A DNA stretch of 64,000 bases from Pseudomonas umsongensis (GCF_002236105.1 NZ_NIWU01000005.1:372001-436000), one strand, 5' to 3'. Numbered from the stretch's first letter, positions 27,216 through 36,383 are shown. Translations and numbers: made by a program. The notes: a model not told the origin generated them from the sequence alone.

Positions 27216-27671
27216 TTAAGGGTGCTTGATGCTGTTGAGCTTCATCGCGCCAATCAGCAATTCAGAGTTTTCCAGCTCGGCCAGGCCGGCGGTGCTGACC
27301 TTCTCTGGCGGATGACCCGCACCATGTTGCAGGTAGCTGAGCAGGTTTCCCACGAGCGGGTTATGAGAAACCAGCAGTGCATTGGTGACCGACTTCAACT
27401 GGTCAGTGACCCTGTCGGGATCATATTCCGGAGTCAGCCACTCGACGGTGCGGATTTCCGGCCCGAAACCCAAGACATCCCGAACCAGCTGGGCGGTCTG
27501 TTGCGCTCGCGTGTAGGGGCTGGCATAGATCGCTGTCAGCGGCTGGCCAACCAGGTTGGCGGCGGCGCGCAGCACTTCTTCACGACCATTGGCAGTCAGC
27601 TCCCGCTCCGAATCGTGGGGTTTGGAGCCATGTGGCTCGGCTTCACCATGACGCAATACCCAGAGTTTCAT
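27216..27671 (-). CDS. sixA: Phosphohistidine phosphatase SixA
   Basis: A 151-residue branch of the histidine-phosphatase (phosphoglycerate mutase-like) family. The catalytic RHGE starts at Arg7-His8, the second Arg is in SPYTRAQQTA, and the late His is in VSHNPLVGNLL. SixA dephosphorylates phospho-histidine on proteins such as the ArcB Hpt domain or the PTS(Ntr) protein NPr. Its start overlaps the stop of the DUF4389 gene by 4 nt. Its coupling to gpsA-linked genes is conserved in Pseudomonas, as I recall. Confidence 0.93.
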   Translation of the reverse strand: MKLWVLRHGEAEPHGSKPHDSERELTANGREEVLRAAANLVGQPLTAIYASPYTRAQQTAQLVRDVLGFGPEIRTVEWLTPEYDPDRVTDQLKSVTNALLVSHNPLVGNLLSYLQHGAGHPPEKVSTAGLAELENSELLIGAMKLNSIKHP

Positions 27672-28015
27672 AGCTTGGGTTCCTCATCTCGGGCCGGATG
27701 TGGCGCAGGCGCCACGACGTGCGGCGCTTCACCTTCCGGCGTACGCGGCGTCGGCCAATCGGCGAACGGCCAGGGTTTCTGGTCGCTGTGGAAACTGCCG
27801 AAACGACCGATCTGTGCCAGGAACTGGCTCAGGCTGTCGCCGAAGTTCATCAGGCTGGCGCTCGGGGCGCCATAGATCAAACGATAGATCAATTGCACCA
27901 GCACCACGGCGCCAAGCATGAACTGCGCCACCTGCCACACCAGCAGGAACACCACCATCCACAGCACTCGAAGCAGGATGGACTCGTATTTGGCTTCTAC
28001 TTTTGGATCACTCAT
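27668..28015 (-). CDS. DUF4389 membrane protein
   Basis: A 115-residue protein with a hydrophobic stretch of about 35 residues near 14-48 (one long or two short helices), then an amphipathic segment and a Pro-rich cytoplasmic-looking tail (KPWPFADWPTPRTPEGE). It belongs to the DUF4389 family with no known activity. It is placed between gpsA (29 bp upstream) and sixA (4-nt overlap), consistent with a gpsA-DUF4389-sixA operon. Confidence 0.85.
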   Translation of the reverse strand: MSDPKVEAKYESILLRVLWMVVFLLVWQVAQFMLGAVVLVQLIYRLIYGAPSASLMNFGDSLSQFLAQIGRFGSFHSDQKPWPFADWPTPRTPEGEAPHVVAPAPHPARDEEPKL

Positions 28016-28044
28016 TTCTCGCTCCGTTCCTGTGAAGTGGGGGT

Positions 28045-29070
28045 TCAGTTGAAGCCGCTGGTGGAAATAAAGTCGACATCGGTCTTCGGCTCGCCCCGCA
28101 TCAACAGTTCGATCACCTGCTCAAGCGTGCGCCCTTCGAACAGGATCGCGTGCAACCCGGCGACCAACGGCATGTACACGCCAACCTCCTGGGACTTGGC
28201 CTTGAGCACCTTGAGCGTGTTCACGCCTTCGGCAACTTCGCCCAGGCGATTGACTGCCTCTTCGAGGCTCAAGCCCTGGCCGAGGGCGAACCCGACCTGA
28301 TAGTTACGGCTTTTTGGCGACGAGCAGGTCACGATCAGATCACCCACGCCCGCAAGGCCAAGGAATGTCATCGGGTTGGCACCCTGATTCACCGCGAAGC
28401 GGGTCATTTCCGCCAGCGCCCGGGTAATCAACATGCTCTTGGTGTTTTCGCCCATGCCCATCGCCACCGCCATGCCGGCAATGATCGCGTAGACGTTTTT
28501 CAACGCACCGCCCAGTTCGACGCCAAACCGGTCGGCGCTGGCATACACGCGAAAGGTGCGGCCGTGCAGCACGTCCTGGACATGCTGGCAGAGCGCCTCG
28601 TCTTCGCTCGCGACCACCGTGGCGGTCAATGCATGTTCGGCGATTTCACGGGCCAGGTTCGGCCCGGACAACACACCGATGCGTGCCTGTGGCGCGATCT
28701 CTTCGAGAATCTGGCTCATCAGCTTGAAGGTGTGGGCTTCGATGCCCTTGGTCAGGCTCACCAGCATTTTGCCGCTGAGTCGATCAGCATGCGGGGCCAG
28801 CACCGAGCGCAACGCGCTGGAGGGCAGCGCGACAAAACTCAGGTCGCACGCATCCAGGGTGGCCAGCAGGTCAGTGACCGGCGTGACACCGGGCAGGATC
28901 TTGATGCCTTTGAGGTAACGCGGGTTCTCGCGATTGACCCGGATGGCCTCGGCCTGTTCAGGGTCACGCATCCATTGCAGGACTTGATGACCATTTTCGG
29001 CCAGCAAGTTAGCCACGGCGGTACCAAAACTTCCGCCTCCCAAAACCGCGATCGGGCGCTGTTGAGTCAT
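28045..29070 (-). CDS. gpsA: Glycerol-3-phosphate dehydrogenase [NAD(P)+]
   Basis: Makes sn-glycerol 3-phosphate from dihydroxyacetone phosphate for phospholipid synthesis. It has 341 residues; the dinucleotide loop AVLGGGSFGTAVA is at the N-terminus, and the catalytic Lys is in LGGALKNVYAIIAG, followed by TRALAEMTRFAV and the substrate-binding GLAGVGDLIVTC. The frame continues to 29148, but ATG 29070 (MTQQRPIAVLGG) is correct by family. Membrane-lipid genes (fabA, fabB) lie 5 kb away on the other strand. Confidence 0.96.
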   Translation of the reverse strand: MTQQRPIAVLGGGSFGTAVANLLAENGHQVLQWMRDPEQAEAIRVNRENPRYLKGIKILPGVTPVTDLLATLDACDLSFVALPSSALRSVLAPHADRLSGKMLVSLTKGIEAHTFKLMSQILEEIAPQARIGVLSGPNLAREIAEHALTATVVASEDEALCQHVQDVLHGRTFRVYASADRFGVELGGALKNVYAIIAGMAVAMGMGENTKSMLITRALAEMTRFAVNQGANPMTFLGLAGVGDLIVTCSSPKSRNYQVGFALGQGLSLEEAVNRLGEVAEGVNTLKVLKAKSQEVGVYMPLVAGLHAILFEGRTLEQVIELLMRGEPKTDVDFISTSGFN

Positions 29071-29265
29071 ATGTAATCCGTTAATCCATACCAGTGGCAA
29101 TGTCGGCATTATACGGAGCGCCCCCGTGTCGGCCAGTCCCCGCGTCAATTACCGACATGGGTAGGAAGAAGTCCGGTAATACCTAGGAAAATGCTTACAT
29201 CGTGACTGGAAAAGTCAACGGGCTCGGTTAACATGCGCGCCATCGATGGTTAACAAGGATGTGCT
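29071..29265. promoter_or_regulatory. Divergent promoter region gpsA / TonB-receptor operon
   Basis: 195 bp between divergent starts. A 7-bp inverted pair attaccg / cggtaat lies at 29148-29154 and 29174-29180, and a tgact / agtca dyad lies near 29202-29216. These are candidate operators only. No Fur-type box was found, which argues against simple iron control of the receptor. Confidence 0.4.
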
Positions 29266-31389
29266 GTGTCCCTGGGTTCGACTTCACCCCATTCGCCGTT
29301 GGTCCTGGCGCTGGTGTTCAGCTCGCCGGCGATGGCCGACGACTTGTTTCTCGACAGCGAACCGTTGCCGCAAGTACTCACGGCCACGCGCCTGAAACAA
29401 TCGCCGGCTGCCGTGCCGGGGAGCATGACGGTGCTCGACACCGCGCTGATCAATGCCAGCGGCGCGCGCGACATCAGTGAAGTGCTACGCCTGGTACCCG
29501 GCATGATGGTCGGCAATATCAGCGGTAATCAGGCCACGGTGAATTACCACGGCACCAGCGCCACCGAAGCACGGCGCCTGCAAGTGTTGATCGACGGTCG
29601 CTCGGTGTACCGCGCGGGTCTGGCCACGGTGGACTGGAGCGACATTCCGGTGGCCATGGAGGACATCGAGCGTATCGAGGTTTTCCGCGGCCCGAACACC
29701 GTCAGCTATGGCGCCAATGCGCTGATGGCGGTGGTCAACATCATCACGCGCAATCCGGCCGACAGCCACGGTACGCGCCTGAAAGTCACCCGCGGCCAGC
29801 GTGGCATCGACGACTTTTATGCCAGCCAGGGCGTGGGTTGGGAGGACGGCGATTTACGCCTGTCGCTGTCTGGCCAGCAAGACGATGGCTTTGATACCGA
29901 CCGTTGGGGCGGCGACTACCATGACGGTCGACGTTTGAAGCGCTTCAACCTTGCCGTTAGTCAAGCGCTCGACGAACGGCAAAGTATCGAATGGCAGGTG
30001 AATGCCAAGGACGGCACCAACCAACGCCCCTATACCTACCGCCCGGTGTTTTCAGGGATTACCCGCGCTGGGGACAATTCCGACGTCAGCGCCAAGGACT
30101 ACGCCGGCTCGCTGCGCTGGAATCTCGACCTGAACACCGAGCACAGCCTTTACATCCAGGGTTCGGCCCAGCACTGGGACCGTCAGCAAACCTGGCGCGC
30201 CTGCGATGCCGAAGTATCGTTCAGCCCCGAACTCAGCGAGCTTTGGCAACTCAACCCGAACTACACGGAACGCCTGGCGCGCAACATCGAGAGCTTTCTG
30301 GTCTCCGGAGCCCCTGACGCCGATCCGACCCAACGCGCATTGGCCAATCAAGTCCTCGACCAGTGGCGCAACGGCGCCCGGCGAACGGTCTGCGGCGATA
30401 TCGATCAAAGCACTCGGGAATCGCGCTATGACCTTGAATTGCAGGATACCCTGAGCCTGTCCGATAACCTGCGGCTGGTCAGCGGATTGAACTATCGTTA
30501 CGACCGGGCAGATTCCGAGACCTACTTCAATGGCACTCTCGATGACACCACCTGGCGGGCGTTCGGCCAGCTTGAATGGCGCGCCAGCGAACACTGGCTC
30601 CTGCAGGGCGGTGCCATGTTCGAAGACACGCAGTTGATCGGCAGCTCACTGAGCCCACGGATGGCGGTCAACTACCTGATCAATCCGCGCCAGGGCCTGC
30701 GTGCGGTGTACTCGCAAGCCGTCCGCTCGCCGGACATGTTCGAGAACAACGTCAACTGGAGCTACCAGGTCACCCACCTGCAACCCGGCGCCTATGGCCA
30801 GTCAAGTGCCCGCTATTTCGTCAAGACCCGCGGCCCCGGCGACCTCGACCAGGAACACATGCGTTCCCGGGAACTGGGCTATAACGGTTACTTCGCCGAA
30901 TCGGGCCTGGCCGTCGATGTAAAGCTGTTCTACGACGAGATCACCGGGATGATCAGTGAGCCGTTGCGCAATAACCAGTACATCGCCAGCAATGCCAACT
31001 CCGCGCGCTACACCGGAGCGGAAACCCAACTCGACTGGAAAATCAGCAGCGCCGACCGCTTGCGCCTGACCTATGCCTACGTCGACGCTGACGCGAGCAA
31101 CCTGCTAGATGCACAACAGACTGCAGGCAACAGTGGTTCTGCCGCCTGGTTGCGCGACTGGGGCCATGGCTGGAACAGCGCGCTCTTCTATTATGCTGAC
31201 GACGCGCTCAACGGCTACCGCTTCGAACGCCTCGACACGCGCATCGCCAGGCGCATCCGCCTGGGCAAGACTCATCTGGAACTGGCCGGTGTGCTGCAGC
31301 AGCGCCTCGACAACCAGCCTACTTCCTTTGTCGACAACAACTATGACGAGCGTCGCTTGATGTATTTCAGCGCGCAGCTGGCGTTTTAA
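29266..31389 (+). CDS. TonB-dependent outer-membrane receptor
   Basis: A 707-residue outer-membrane protein. The signal peptide ends at PAMA, before DDLFLDS; the plug domain (about 30-150) has LPQVLTATRLKQSPAAVPGSMTVLD and RIEVFRGPNTVSYGANALMAVVNII, and the remainder is a beta-barrel ending in aromatic F (AQLAF). Two cysteines (WRAC near 305 and RRTVC near 375) may make a surface-loop disulfide. The start is GTG 29266, with aagga 6 nt upstream. Only 1 nt separates its stop from the next ATG. The ligand is unknown; the plug resembles cobalamin/catecholate receptors of the 'ferrienterochelin/colicin' group, but without a Fur box. Probably a sensor input for the downstream kinase. Confidence 0.9.
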   Translation: MSLGSTSPHSPLVLALVFSSPAMADDLFLDSEPLPQVLTATRLKQSPAAVPGSMTVLDTALINASGARDISEVLRLVPGMMVGNISGNQATVNYHGTSATEARRLQVLIDGRSVYRAGLATVDWSDIPVAMEDIERIEVFRGPNTVSYGANALMAVVNIITRNPADSHGTRLKVTRGQRGIDDFYASQGVGWEDGDLRLSLSGQQDDGFDTDRWGGDYHDGRRLKRFNLAVSQALDERQSIEWQVNAKDGTNQRPYTYRPVFSGITRAGDNSDVSAKDYAGSLRWNLDLNTEHSLYIQGSAQHWDRQQTWRACDAEVSFSPELSELWQLNPNYTERLARNIESFLVSGAPDADPTQRALANQVLDQWRNGARRTVCGDIDQSTRESRYDLELQDTLSLSDNLRLVSGLNYRYDRADSETYFNGTLDDTTWRAFGQLEWRASEHWLLQGGAMFEDTQLIGSSLSPRMAVNYLINPRQGLRAVYSQAVRSPDMFENNVNWSYQVTHLQPGAYGQSSARYFVKTRGPGDLDQEHMRSRELGYNGYFAESGLAVDVKLFYDEITGMISEPLRNNQYIASNANSARYTGAETQLDWKISSADRLRLTYAYVDADASNLLDAQQTAGNSGSAAWLRDWGHGWNSALFYYADDALNGYRFERLDTRIARRIRLGKTHLELAGVLQQRLDNQPTSFVDNNYDERRLMYFSAQLAF

Positions 31390-31390
31390 G

Positions 31391-32323
31391 ATGCCGCATC
31401 GCCCGCCACGCAAGCCGTCAATCCTTGGCCATCTGTTGGCCATGGCTTGCCTGGTATTCGGTGGCTGGCTACACAGCCATTCGGCCAGCGCCGCGGACAT
31501 TCTCCTGACCGGTGTCGACGATAGCCCCGGCGTGCAATCCTTCGTCCAGGCCCTGGTGCAATTGCGACCGGCCGACAACGTGCACTTCCAGCCATTGGCC
31601 AGCCTGCCGCCACCGGGCAAGCTGGCGGCGGACACCCGCTTGATCCTGCTCGATCTGCCCAGTCTCGACTGGCGCCTGCAGGACCCTCGCGGCCCGGCGA
31701 CACTGGTGCTGCGCATCAGCCGCCTGCAGGCGCGACAACACCTTGGGCACGCCCTGCCCCCGCACCTCAGCCTGCTCTGGAGCGATCCGCCACTGGACCG
31801 GCAATTGCGCCTCACCCGTGTCCTGCTGCCCGAGGCCAAGCGGGTTGGCGTCCTGTACGACAGCCATAGCGAGTTCCTGTTGCGGGAACTGCGCCAGGCC
31901 GCCTATCCCCTGGGTCTTGAAGTGGTCACCGAACGTTGGGAAAACACCCAGGACAGTCGTCCCTTGCAGGCTTTGCTGGACAACAGCGATGTAGTACTGG
32001 GCCTCGACGACCCCGATCTGTACAACCCGAAAACCGCGAAAAACCTGTTGCTCAGCAGCTATGCGCGGCAGCTGGCCTTGATCGGTCCCAATGCAGGGTT
32101 CGTCAAGGCCGGGAGCCTGGCCAGTACCTACAGCGATCAAAGCGACTGGCTGGCGATTCTCGATGAGCTGCTCGACCTGCCACCCGCCACGTGGCCACGC
32201 ACGCAATATCCACACCGCTTCAAAGTCTCCAGCAATCGGCAGGTGTCTCGTTCCCTGGGGCTTGAACAGGTAAATGAAGTGGCTGTCGCAACGCTGTTGG
32301 CAGAAGGAGAACGCCAGCCATGA
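31391..32323 (+). CDS. Solo periplasmic substrate-binding protein (ABC_sub_bind-like)
   Basis: A 310-residue secreted protein. The signal peptide ends at SASA before ADILLTGVDD. The two-lobed layout is reminiscent of the PF04392-type binding proteins (RVGVLYDSHSEFLLRELRQAAYPLGLEV in the second lobe; DVVLGLDDPDLYNPKTAKNLLLSSYARQLALIGPNAGFVKAGSLASTYSD). No ABC permease or ATPase gene lies nearby. It begins 1 nt after the receptor gene and overlaps the kinase gene by 4 nt (ATGA). This suggests a ligand-presenting role for the kinase rather than transport. That is an inference from gene order. Confidence 0.85.
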   Translation: MPHRPPRKPSILGHLLAMACLVFGGWLHSHSASAADILLTGVDDSPGVQSFVQALVQLRPADNVHFQPLASLPPPGKLAADTRLILLDLPSLDWRLQDPRGPATLVLRISRLQARQHLGHALPPHLSLLWSDPPLDRQLRLTRVLLPEAKRVGVLYDSHSEFLLRELRQAAYPLGLEVVTERWENTQDSRPLQALLDNSDVVLGLDDPDLYNPKTAKNLLLSSYARQLALIGPNAGFVKAGSLASTYSDQSDWLAILDELLDLPPATWPRTQYPHRFKVSSNRQVSRSLGLEQVNEVAVATLLAEGERQP

Positions 32324-34221
32324 CCTTCCGTCGCCGCTGGGACATCAGTACCCGTACCCAGATCATCAGCCTCGGCCCTGCCCTGCTGCTGACGTTACTG
32401 TTGATCAGTTTCTTCACTTTCGTGCGGATCCAGGACCTGCGCCAGGAGCTCAACCACACCGGCCAGTTGATTGCCAACCAACTGGCGCCGGCCACCGAAT
32501 ACGGGGTGATTTCGGGCAATAACGAGGTGCTCGAAAGCCTGCTCAAGGCCACGCTGGCAACGCCCAACGTACGGTTCCTGGAGGTGCAGGACAGCGCCAA
32601 CCGGATTCTGGTGTATGTCGAGCAACCTTCGGCAAGCTACCAAAAGCCGCACCAGATTGAAGTCTTCCAGGCCCCCGTGCGCCTGCAACGGATCGCGCTG
32701 CACAATGATTTTTTCCAGGACGGCAGCGTGCCCCCCACGGCGCCCGCCGAGGATTACCTGGGTCGGGTGATCGTTGGCCTGTCCAATGATGCGTTCAGCC
32801 AGCGCCAACAGGAAATCCTGCTCAAGGCCGGCATTCTGGCGCTGTTCGCCCTGCTGTTTACCTTCATGGTCGCCCGGCGCCTGGCCGCGAGCCTGTCGCA
32901 ACCGATCCGCGATATCGGCAATGCGGTCAAGGCGATCCAGGCCGGCGACTACAAGACGCCCCTGCCCATCGTTGACGACACCGAACTCGGCGCCCTGTCC
33001 CAACACATCAACAACCTCGCCAAGGGGCTCGAGCAGGCCAGCCACGAACAGCACCAGGCCATGGCGCAGTTGATCCAGACCCGCGAGGAAGCGGAAAAGG
33101 CCAATAACGCCAAGTCCGACTTCCTCGCCATGATGAGCCACGAACTGCGCACGCCGATGAATGGCGTGCTTGGCATGCTGCAATTGCTGGAAACCACCCA
33201 GATGACCGAAGAACAACTCGAATACGCGGCTCTGGCTTCGGAATCCACCGAGCACCTGCTCAAAGTCATCAATGACATTCTGGATTTTTCGCGTATCGAA
33301 CGCTCAGAACTGGAGTTGGAGCATATCCCCTTCAATCTCGCGGACCTGATCTGCAGTTGCGCCCAGTCGTTCCAGCACAGTGCCGTCCAACGCGGGCTGG
33401 ATCTACAGTTGCAGATCCCACAAGACATGCGCGCGCTGCAGGTTCAGGGTGACCCGACGCGCATCCGGCAAATACTGGTCAATCTGGTCGGCAATGCCCT
33501 GAAGTTTACTGAGCAGGGACGCGTGCGCATCGAATCGCAGTGGCAGTCCCTGGATCACGAACTGCTGTGGTTCACCTGCACGGTGCGCGACAGTGGGATT
33601 GGCATTCCCCCCGAAAGCCTGGAATTGATGTTCGACGCGTTTCAGCAGGCCGACAGCTCCATATCAAGACGCTATGGTGGGACCGGCCTGGGCCTGCCGA
33701 TTGCACGCACACTCGCCGAACGCATGGGTGGCACCTTGCGCGCCCAGAGCGAGGAAGGCCGTGGCTCGGTCTTTACCCTCGAGATTCCGCTGGCGTTGTA
33801 TCAGCAGGCCTTACCGGCTCGGTTACCGCGCGTACCGACCCACAAGGGGGATGGCGAAGGGCGCAATGTGCTCTTGGTCGAAGACAATCCGGTCAACCAG
33901 ACAGTGATCGAAGCCATGCTGCGCAGCCTGGGCTTTACTGTCAGCGTTGCCGCCGATGGCGCACAGGCGGTACGCAGTGCCGAGAGCCTGATTTTCGAGG
34001 CGATACTGATGGACTGCCGACTGCCGGTCATCGACGGTTATGAAGCCACCCGGCAGATTCGTGAACTGCCCGGCTGTACCGACTTGCCGATCATTGCCCT
34101 GACCGCCAACGCCTTGCAGGGGGATCGCGAAGCTTGTTTGTCGGCGGGAATGAACGATTACCTGGCCAAGCCCTTCAAACGCACTGATCTTCAGCAAATT
34201 CTGCAGCGATGGGTGCAGTAG
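32320..34221 (+). CDS. Hybrid sensor histidine kinase, PA1611-like
   Basis: A 633-residue inner-membrane hybrid kinase. TM1 is at about 15-35, a periplasmic sensor at about 36-168, TM2 at about 169-188, HAMP at 190-245, the phospho-acceptor His274 in MMSHELRTPMNG, and the ATPase has VNLVGNALKF, DSGIGIP and GGTGLGLPIA. A receiver domain follows (519-633) with acceptor Asp565 (AILMDCRLP). It has no Hpt domain, so it needs a separate Hpt protein. Its place immediately before fabA is where PAO1 has PA1611, which is known to feed HptB and bind RetS. It is translationally coupled to the binding-protein gene. Confidence 0.93.
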   Translation: MTFRRRWDISTRTQIISLGPALLLTLLLISFFTFVRIQDLRQELNHTGQLIANQLAPATEYGVISGNNEVLESLLKATLATPNVRFLEVQDSANRILVYVEQPSASYQKPHQIEVFQAPVRLQRIALHNDFFQDGSVPPTAPAEDYLGRVIVGLSNDAFSQRQQEILLKAGILALFALLFTFMVARRLAASLSQPIRDIGNAVKAIQAGDYKTPLPIVDDTELGALSQHINNLAKGLEQASHEQHQAMAQLIQTREEAEKANNAKSDFLAMMSHELRTPMNGVLGMLQLLETTQMTEEQLEYAALASESTEHLLKVINDILDFSRIERSELELEHIPFNLADLICSCAQSFQHSAVQRGLDLQLQIPQDMRALQVQGDPTRIRQILVNLVGNALKFTEQGRVRIESQWQSLDHELLWFTCTVRDSGIGIPPESLELMFDAFQQADSSISRRYGGTGLGLPIARTLAERMGGTLRAQSEEGRGSVFTLEIPLALYQQALPARLPRVPTHKGDGEGRNVLLVEDNPVNQTVIEAMLRSLGFTVSVAADGAQAVRSAESLIFEAILMDCRLPVIDGYEATRQIRELPGCTDLPIIALTANALQGDREACLSAGMNDYLAKPFKRTDLQQILQRWVQ

Positions 34222-34304
34222 TACAGGCCTTTCGAGCATCTGTGACTGGCGTGAAAGGCGAAAGTGCGGCAGTCTTAGGCACCCGAACAAGCTCGAAAAG
34301 GGGC

Positions 34305-34337
34305 TTGATTAAAAATTTCAGTGCACAAGTGTACATT
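34305..34337 (+). promoter_or_regulatory. fabA promoter with overlapping dyad
   Basis: TTGATT at 34305-34310 and a weak -10 17 bp later. An imperfect 18-bp dyad, agtgcacaagtgtacatt, at 34320-34337 overlaps it. The layout resembles the DesT-type operator that I recall for fabAB in P. aeruginosa. The whole 34222-34468 gap holds no gene. Confidence 0.5.
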
Positions 34338-34468
34338 CATGTCCTTGGTGCTGTGACTTTCACTACAACGCAATAGTCTATGAGTAGGCTGCCGGTTCGA
34401 GGCATGAACGCTTCGATCGGCCGGGATGATTTGCCCCACCTGCCGCATGGGACTATTGAGGAGCTCGC

Positions 34469-34984
34469 ATGACCAAACAAAACGCCTTTACCCGGGAAGA
34501 CCTGCTGCGCTGCAGTCGCGGTGAGCTGTTCGGCCCAGGTAACGCGCAACTGCCCGCCCCGAACATGCTGATGGTCGATCGCATCACCCTGATCAGCGAA
34601 GAGGGTGGCAAGTACGGCAAAGGTGAATTGGTCGCCGAGCTGGATATCACTCCGGACCTGTGGTTCTTCGCCTGCCACTTCGAAGGTGATCCGGTGATGC
34701 CGGGCTGCCTGGGCCTCGACGCCATGTGGCAATTGGTCGGTTTCTTCCTGGGCTGGCAAGGCCTGCCGGGCCGTGGCCGTGCGCTGGGTTCGGGCGAAGT
34801 GAAATTCTTCGGCCAGGTCCTGCCGACCGCCAAGAAAGTCACCTATAACATTCATATCAAGCGCGTCCTCAAGGGCAAGCTGAACCTGGCCATCGCCGAC
34901 GGTTCGGTGACTGTCGACGGTCGCGAAATCTACACCGCCGAAGGCCTCCGGGTCGGCGTTTTCACCTCCACTGACAACTTCTAA
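34469..34984 (+). CDS. fabA: 3-hydroxydecanoyl-ACP dehydratase/isomerase
   Basis: Bifunctional enzyme that dehydrates 3-hydroxydecanoyl-ACP and isomerises trans-2- to cis-3-decenoyl-ACP, the entry point of anaerobic unsaturated fatty acids. At 171 residues it has full family length. The catalytic His70 (FACHFEGDPVMPG) and Asp84 (GCLGLDAMWQ) are both present. The ribosome-binding site is 'gagga', about 9 nt upstream. fabB starts 11 nt after the stop, forming the usual fabAB operon. Confidence 0.97.
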   Translation: MTKQNAFTREDLLRCSRGELFGPGNAQLPAPNMLMVDRITLISEEGGKYGKGELVAELDITPDLWFFACHFEGDPVMPGCLGLDAMWQLVGFFLGWQGLPGRGRALGSGEVKFFGQVLPTAKKVTYNIHIKRVLKGKLNLAIADGSVTVDGREIYTAEGLRVGVFTSTDNF

Positions 34985-34995
34985 GGGTTATCCGC

Positions 34996-36216
34996 ATGCG
35001 CCGCGTCGTTATCACTGGTCTGGGCATTGTTTCGTGCCTGGGCAATGACAAAGAGACCGTCTCCGCTAACCTGCGTGCAAGCCGCCCTGGCATCCGGTTC
35101 AACCCGGAATATGCCGAAATGGGTCTGCGTAGCCAGGTTTCCGGCTCCATTGACCTCAACCTTGAAGAACTGATCGATCGCAAGATCTATCGCTTCGTCG
35201 GCCACGCGGCGGCATACGCCTACCTGGCCATGAAAGACGCCATTGCTGACTCCGGCCTGACCGAAGAGCAAGTGTCCAACCCGCGCACCGGCCTGATTGC
35301 CGGTTCCGGTGGCGCATCGACACTGAACCAGATGGAAGCGCTGGACATCCTGCGCGAGAAAGGCGTAAAGCGCGTTGGCCCATATCGCGTCACGCGGACC
35401 ATGAGCAGCACCGTTTCCGCCTGTCTGGCCACTCCGTTCAAGATCAAGGGCCTGAACTACTCCATCGCTTCTGCCTGCGCCACCAGTGCTCACTGCATCG
35501 GTACCGCCATGGAACAGATCCAGATGGGCAAGCAGGACATCGTTTTCGCCGGCGGCGGTGAAGAAGAACACTGGAGCCAGTCGTTCCTGTTCGACGCCAT
35601 GGGCGCATTGTCCAGCAAGCGCAACGACACTCCGGAAAAAGCTTCCCGCGCCTACGACGCAGACCGTGACGGCTTCGTCATTGCAGGCGGTGGCGGCATG
35701 GTCGTGGTGGAAGAGCTGGAACACGCTCTGGCCCGCGGCGCGAAAATCTACGCGGAAATCGTTGGCTACGGCGCGACCTCCGACGGCTACGACATGGTCG
35801 CCCCAAGCGGCGAAGGCGCGATCCGCTGCATGCAGCAGGCGCTGTCCACCGTCGACACCCCGATCGACTACCTGAATACCCACGGCACTTCGACTCCGGT
35901 CGGCGACGTCGCGGAAATGAAAGGCGTGCGTGAAGTGTTCGGCGACAAGGCTCCGGCCATCAGCTCCACCAAGAGCCTGTCGGGTCACTCCCTGGGTGCC
36001 GCCGGCGTTCACGAAGCGATCTACTGCATGCTGATGATGGAAGGAAACTTCATTGCCGGTTCCGCCAACATCGACGAGCTGGACCCTGAAGTGGCGGACC
36101 TGCCGGTACTGACCAAGACCCGCGAAAACGCCACCATCAACACCGTGATGAGCAACAGCTTCGGTTTCGGTGGCACCAACGCCACGCTGGTACTGAAGCG
36201 CTGGGAAGGCAAGTAA
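34996..36216 (+). CDS. fabB: 3-oxoacyl-ACP synthase I
   Basis: Condensing enzyme that elongates cis-3-decenoyl-ACP. The 406-residue thiolase-fold protein has the nucleophile Cys in SACATSAHCIG, the two catalytic His in NTHGTSTPVGD and SLSGHSLGAAG, and the C-terminal NSFGFGGTNATLVL. It is the second gene of fabAB. A strong terminator lies about 25 nt beyond the stop. Confidence 0.97.
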   Translation: MRRVVITGLGIVSCLGNDKETVSANLRASRPGIRFNPEYAEMGLRSQVSGSIDLNLEELIDRKIYRFVGHAAAYAYLAMKDAIADSGLTEEQVSNPRTGLIAGSGGASTLNQMEALDILREKGVKRVGPYRVTRTMSSTVSACLATPFKIKGLNYSIASACATSAHCIGTAMEQIQMGKQDIVFAGGGEEEHWSQSFLFDAMGALSSKRNDTPEKASRAYDADRDGFVIAGGGGMVVVEELEHALARGAKIYAEIVGYGATSDGYDMVAPSGEGAIRCMQQALSTVDTPIDYLNTHGTSTPVGDVAEMKGVREVFGDKAPAISSTKSLSGHSLGAAGVHEAIYCMLMMEGNFIAGSANIDELDPEVADLPVLTKTRENATINTVMSNSFGFGGTNATLVLKRWEGK

Positions 36217-36242
36217 TTTCCCGCTGCTGAGCCGCACATGAA

Positions 36243-36272
36243 AACGCCCCGACTGGTTCGGGGCGTTTTTTT
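36243..36272 (+). terminator. fabAB terminator
   Basis: Stem aacgccccg / cggggcgtt with a 7-nt loop, followed by seven T. It is 26 nt after the fabB stop. Confidence 0.95.
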
Positions 36273-36293
36273 GCCTTCAAAAACGCAAAACCC

Positions 36294-36383
36294 TGTGGGA
36301 GCGAGCCTGCTCGCGAAGGCGGCCTGACAGTCGATAAAGATGTTGAATGTGATGCCGTCTTCGCGAGCAGGCGCGCTCCCACA
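36294..36383. repeat. Inverted repeat of the 'gtgggagcgagcctgctcgcga' REP class
   Basis: Arms at about 36294-36317 and 36361-36383 are near reverse complements. This is a second REP class, distinct from the 'gtaggagctgcc' class. The remaining part of the 36217-36605 gap holds the promoter of the following small gene and nothing else that I can support. Confidence 0.88.

Noticed and set aside
29266..31389. Receptor as PirA or a plain siderophore receptor
   Set aside because: It is not next to pirRS, has no Fur-like box, and is in an operon with a binding protein and a different kinase.
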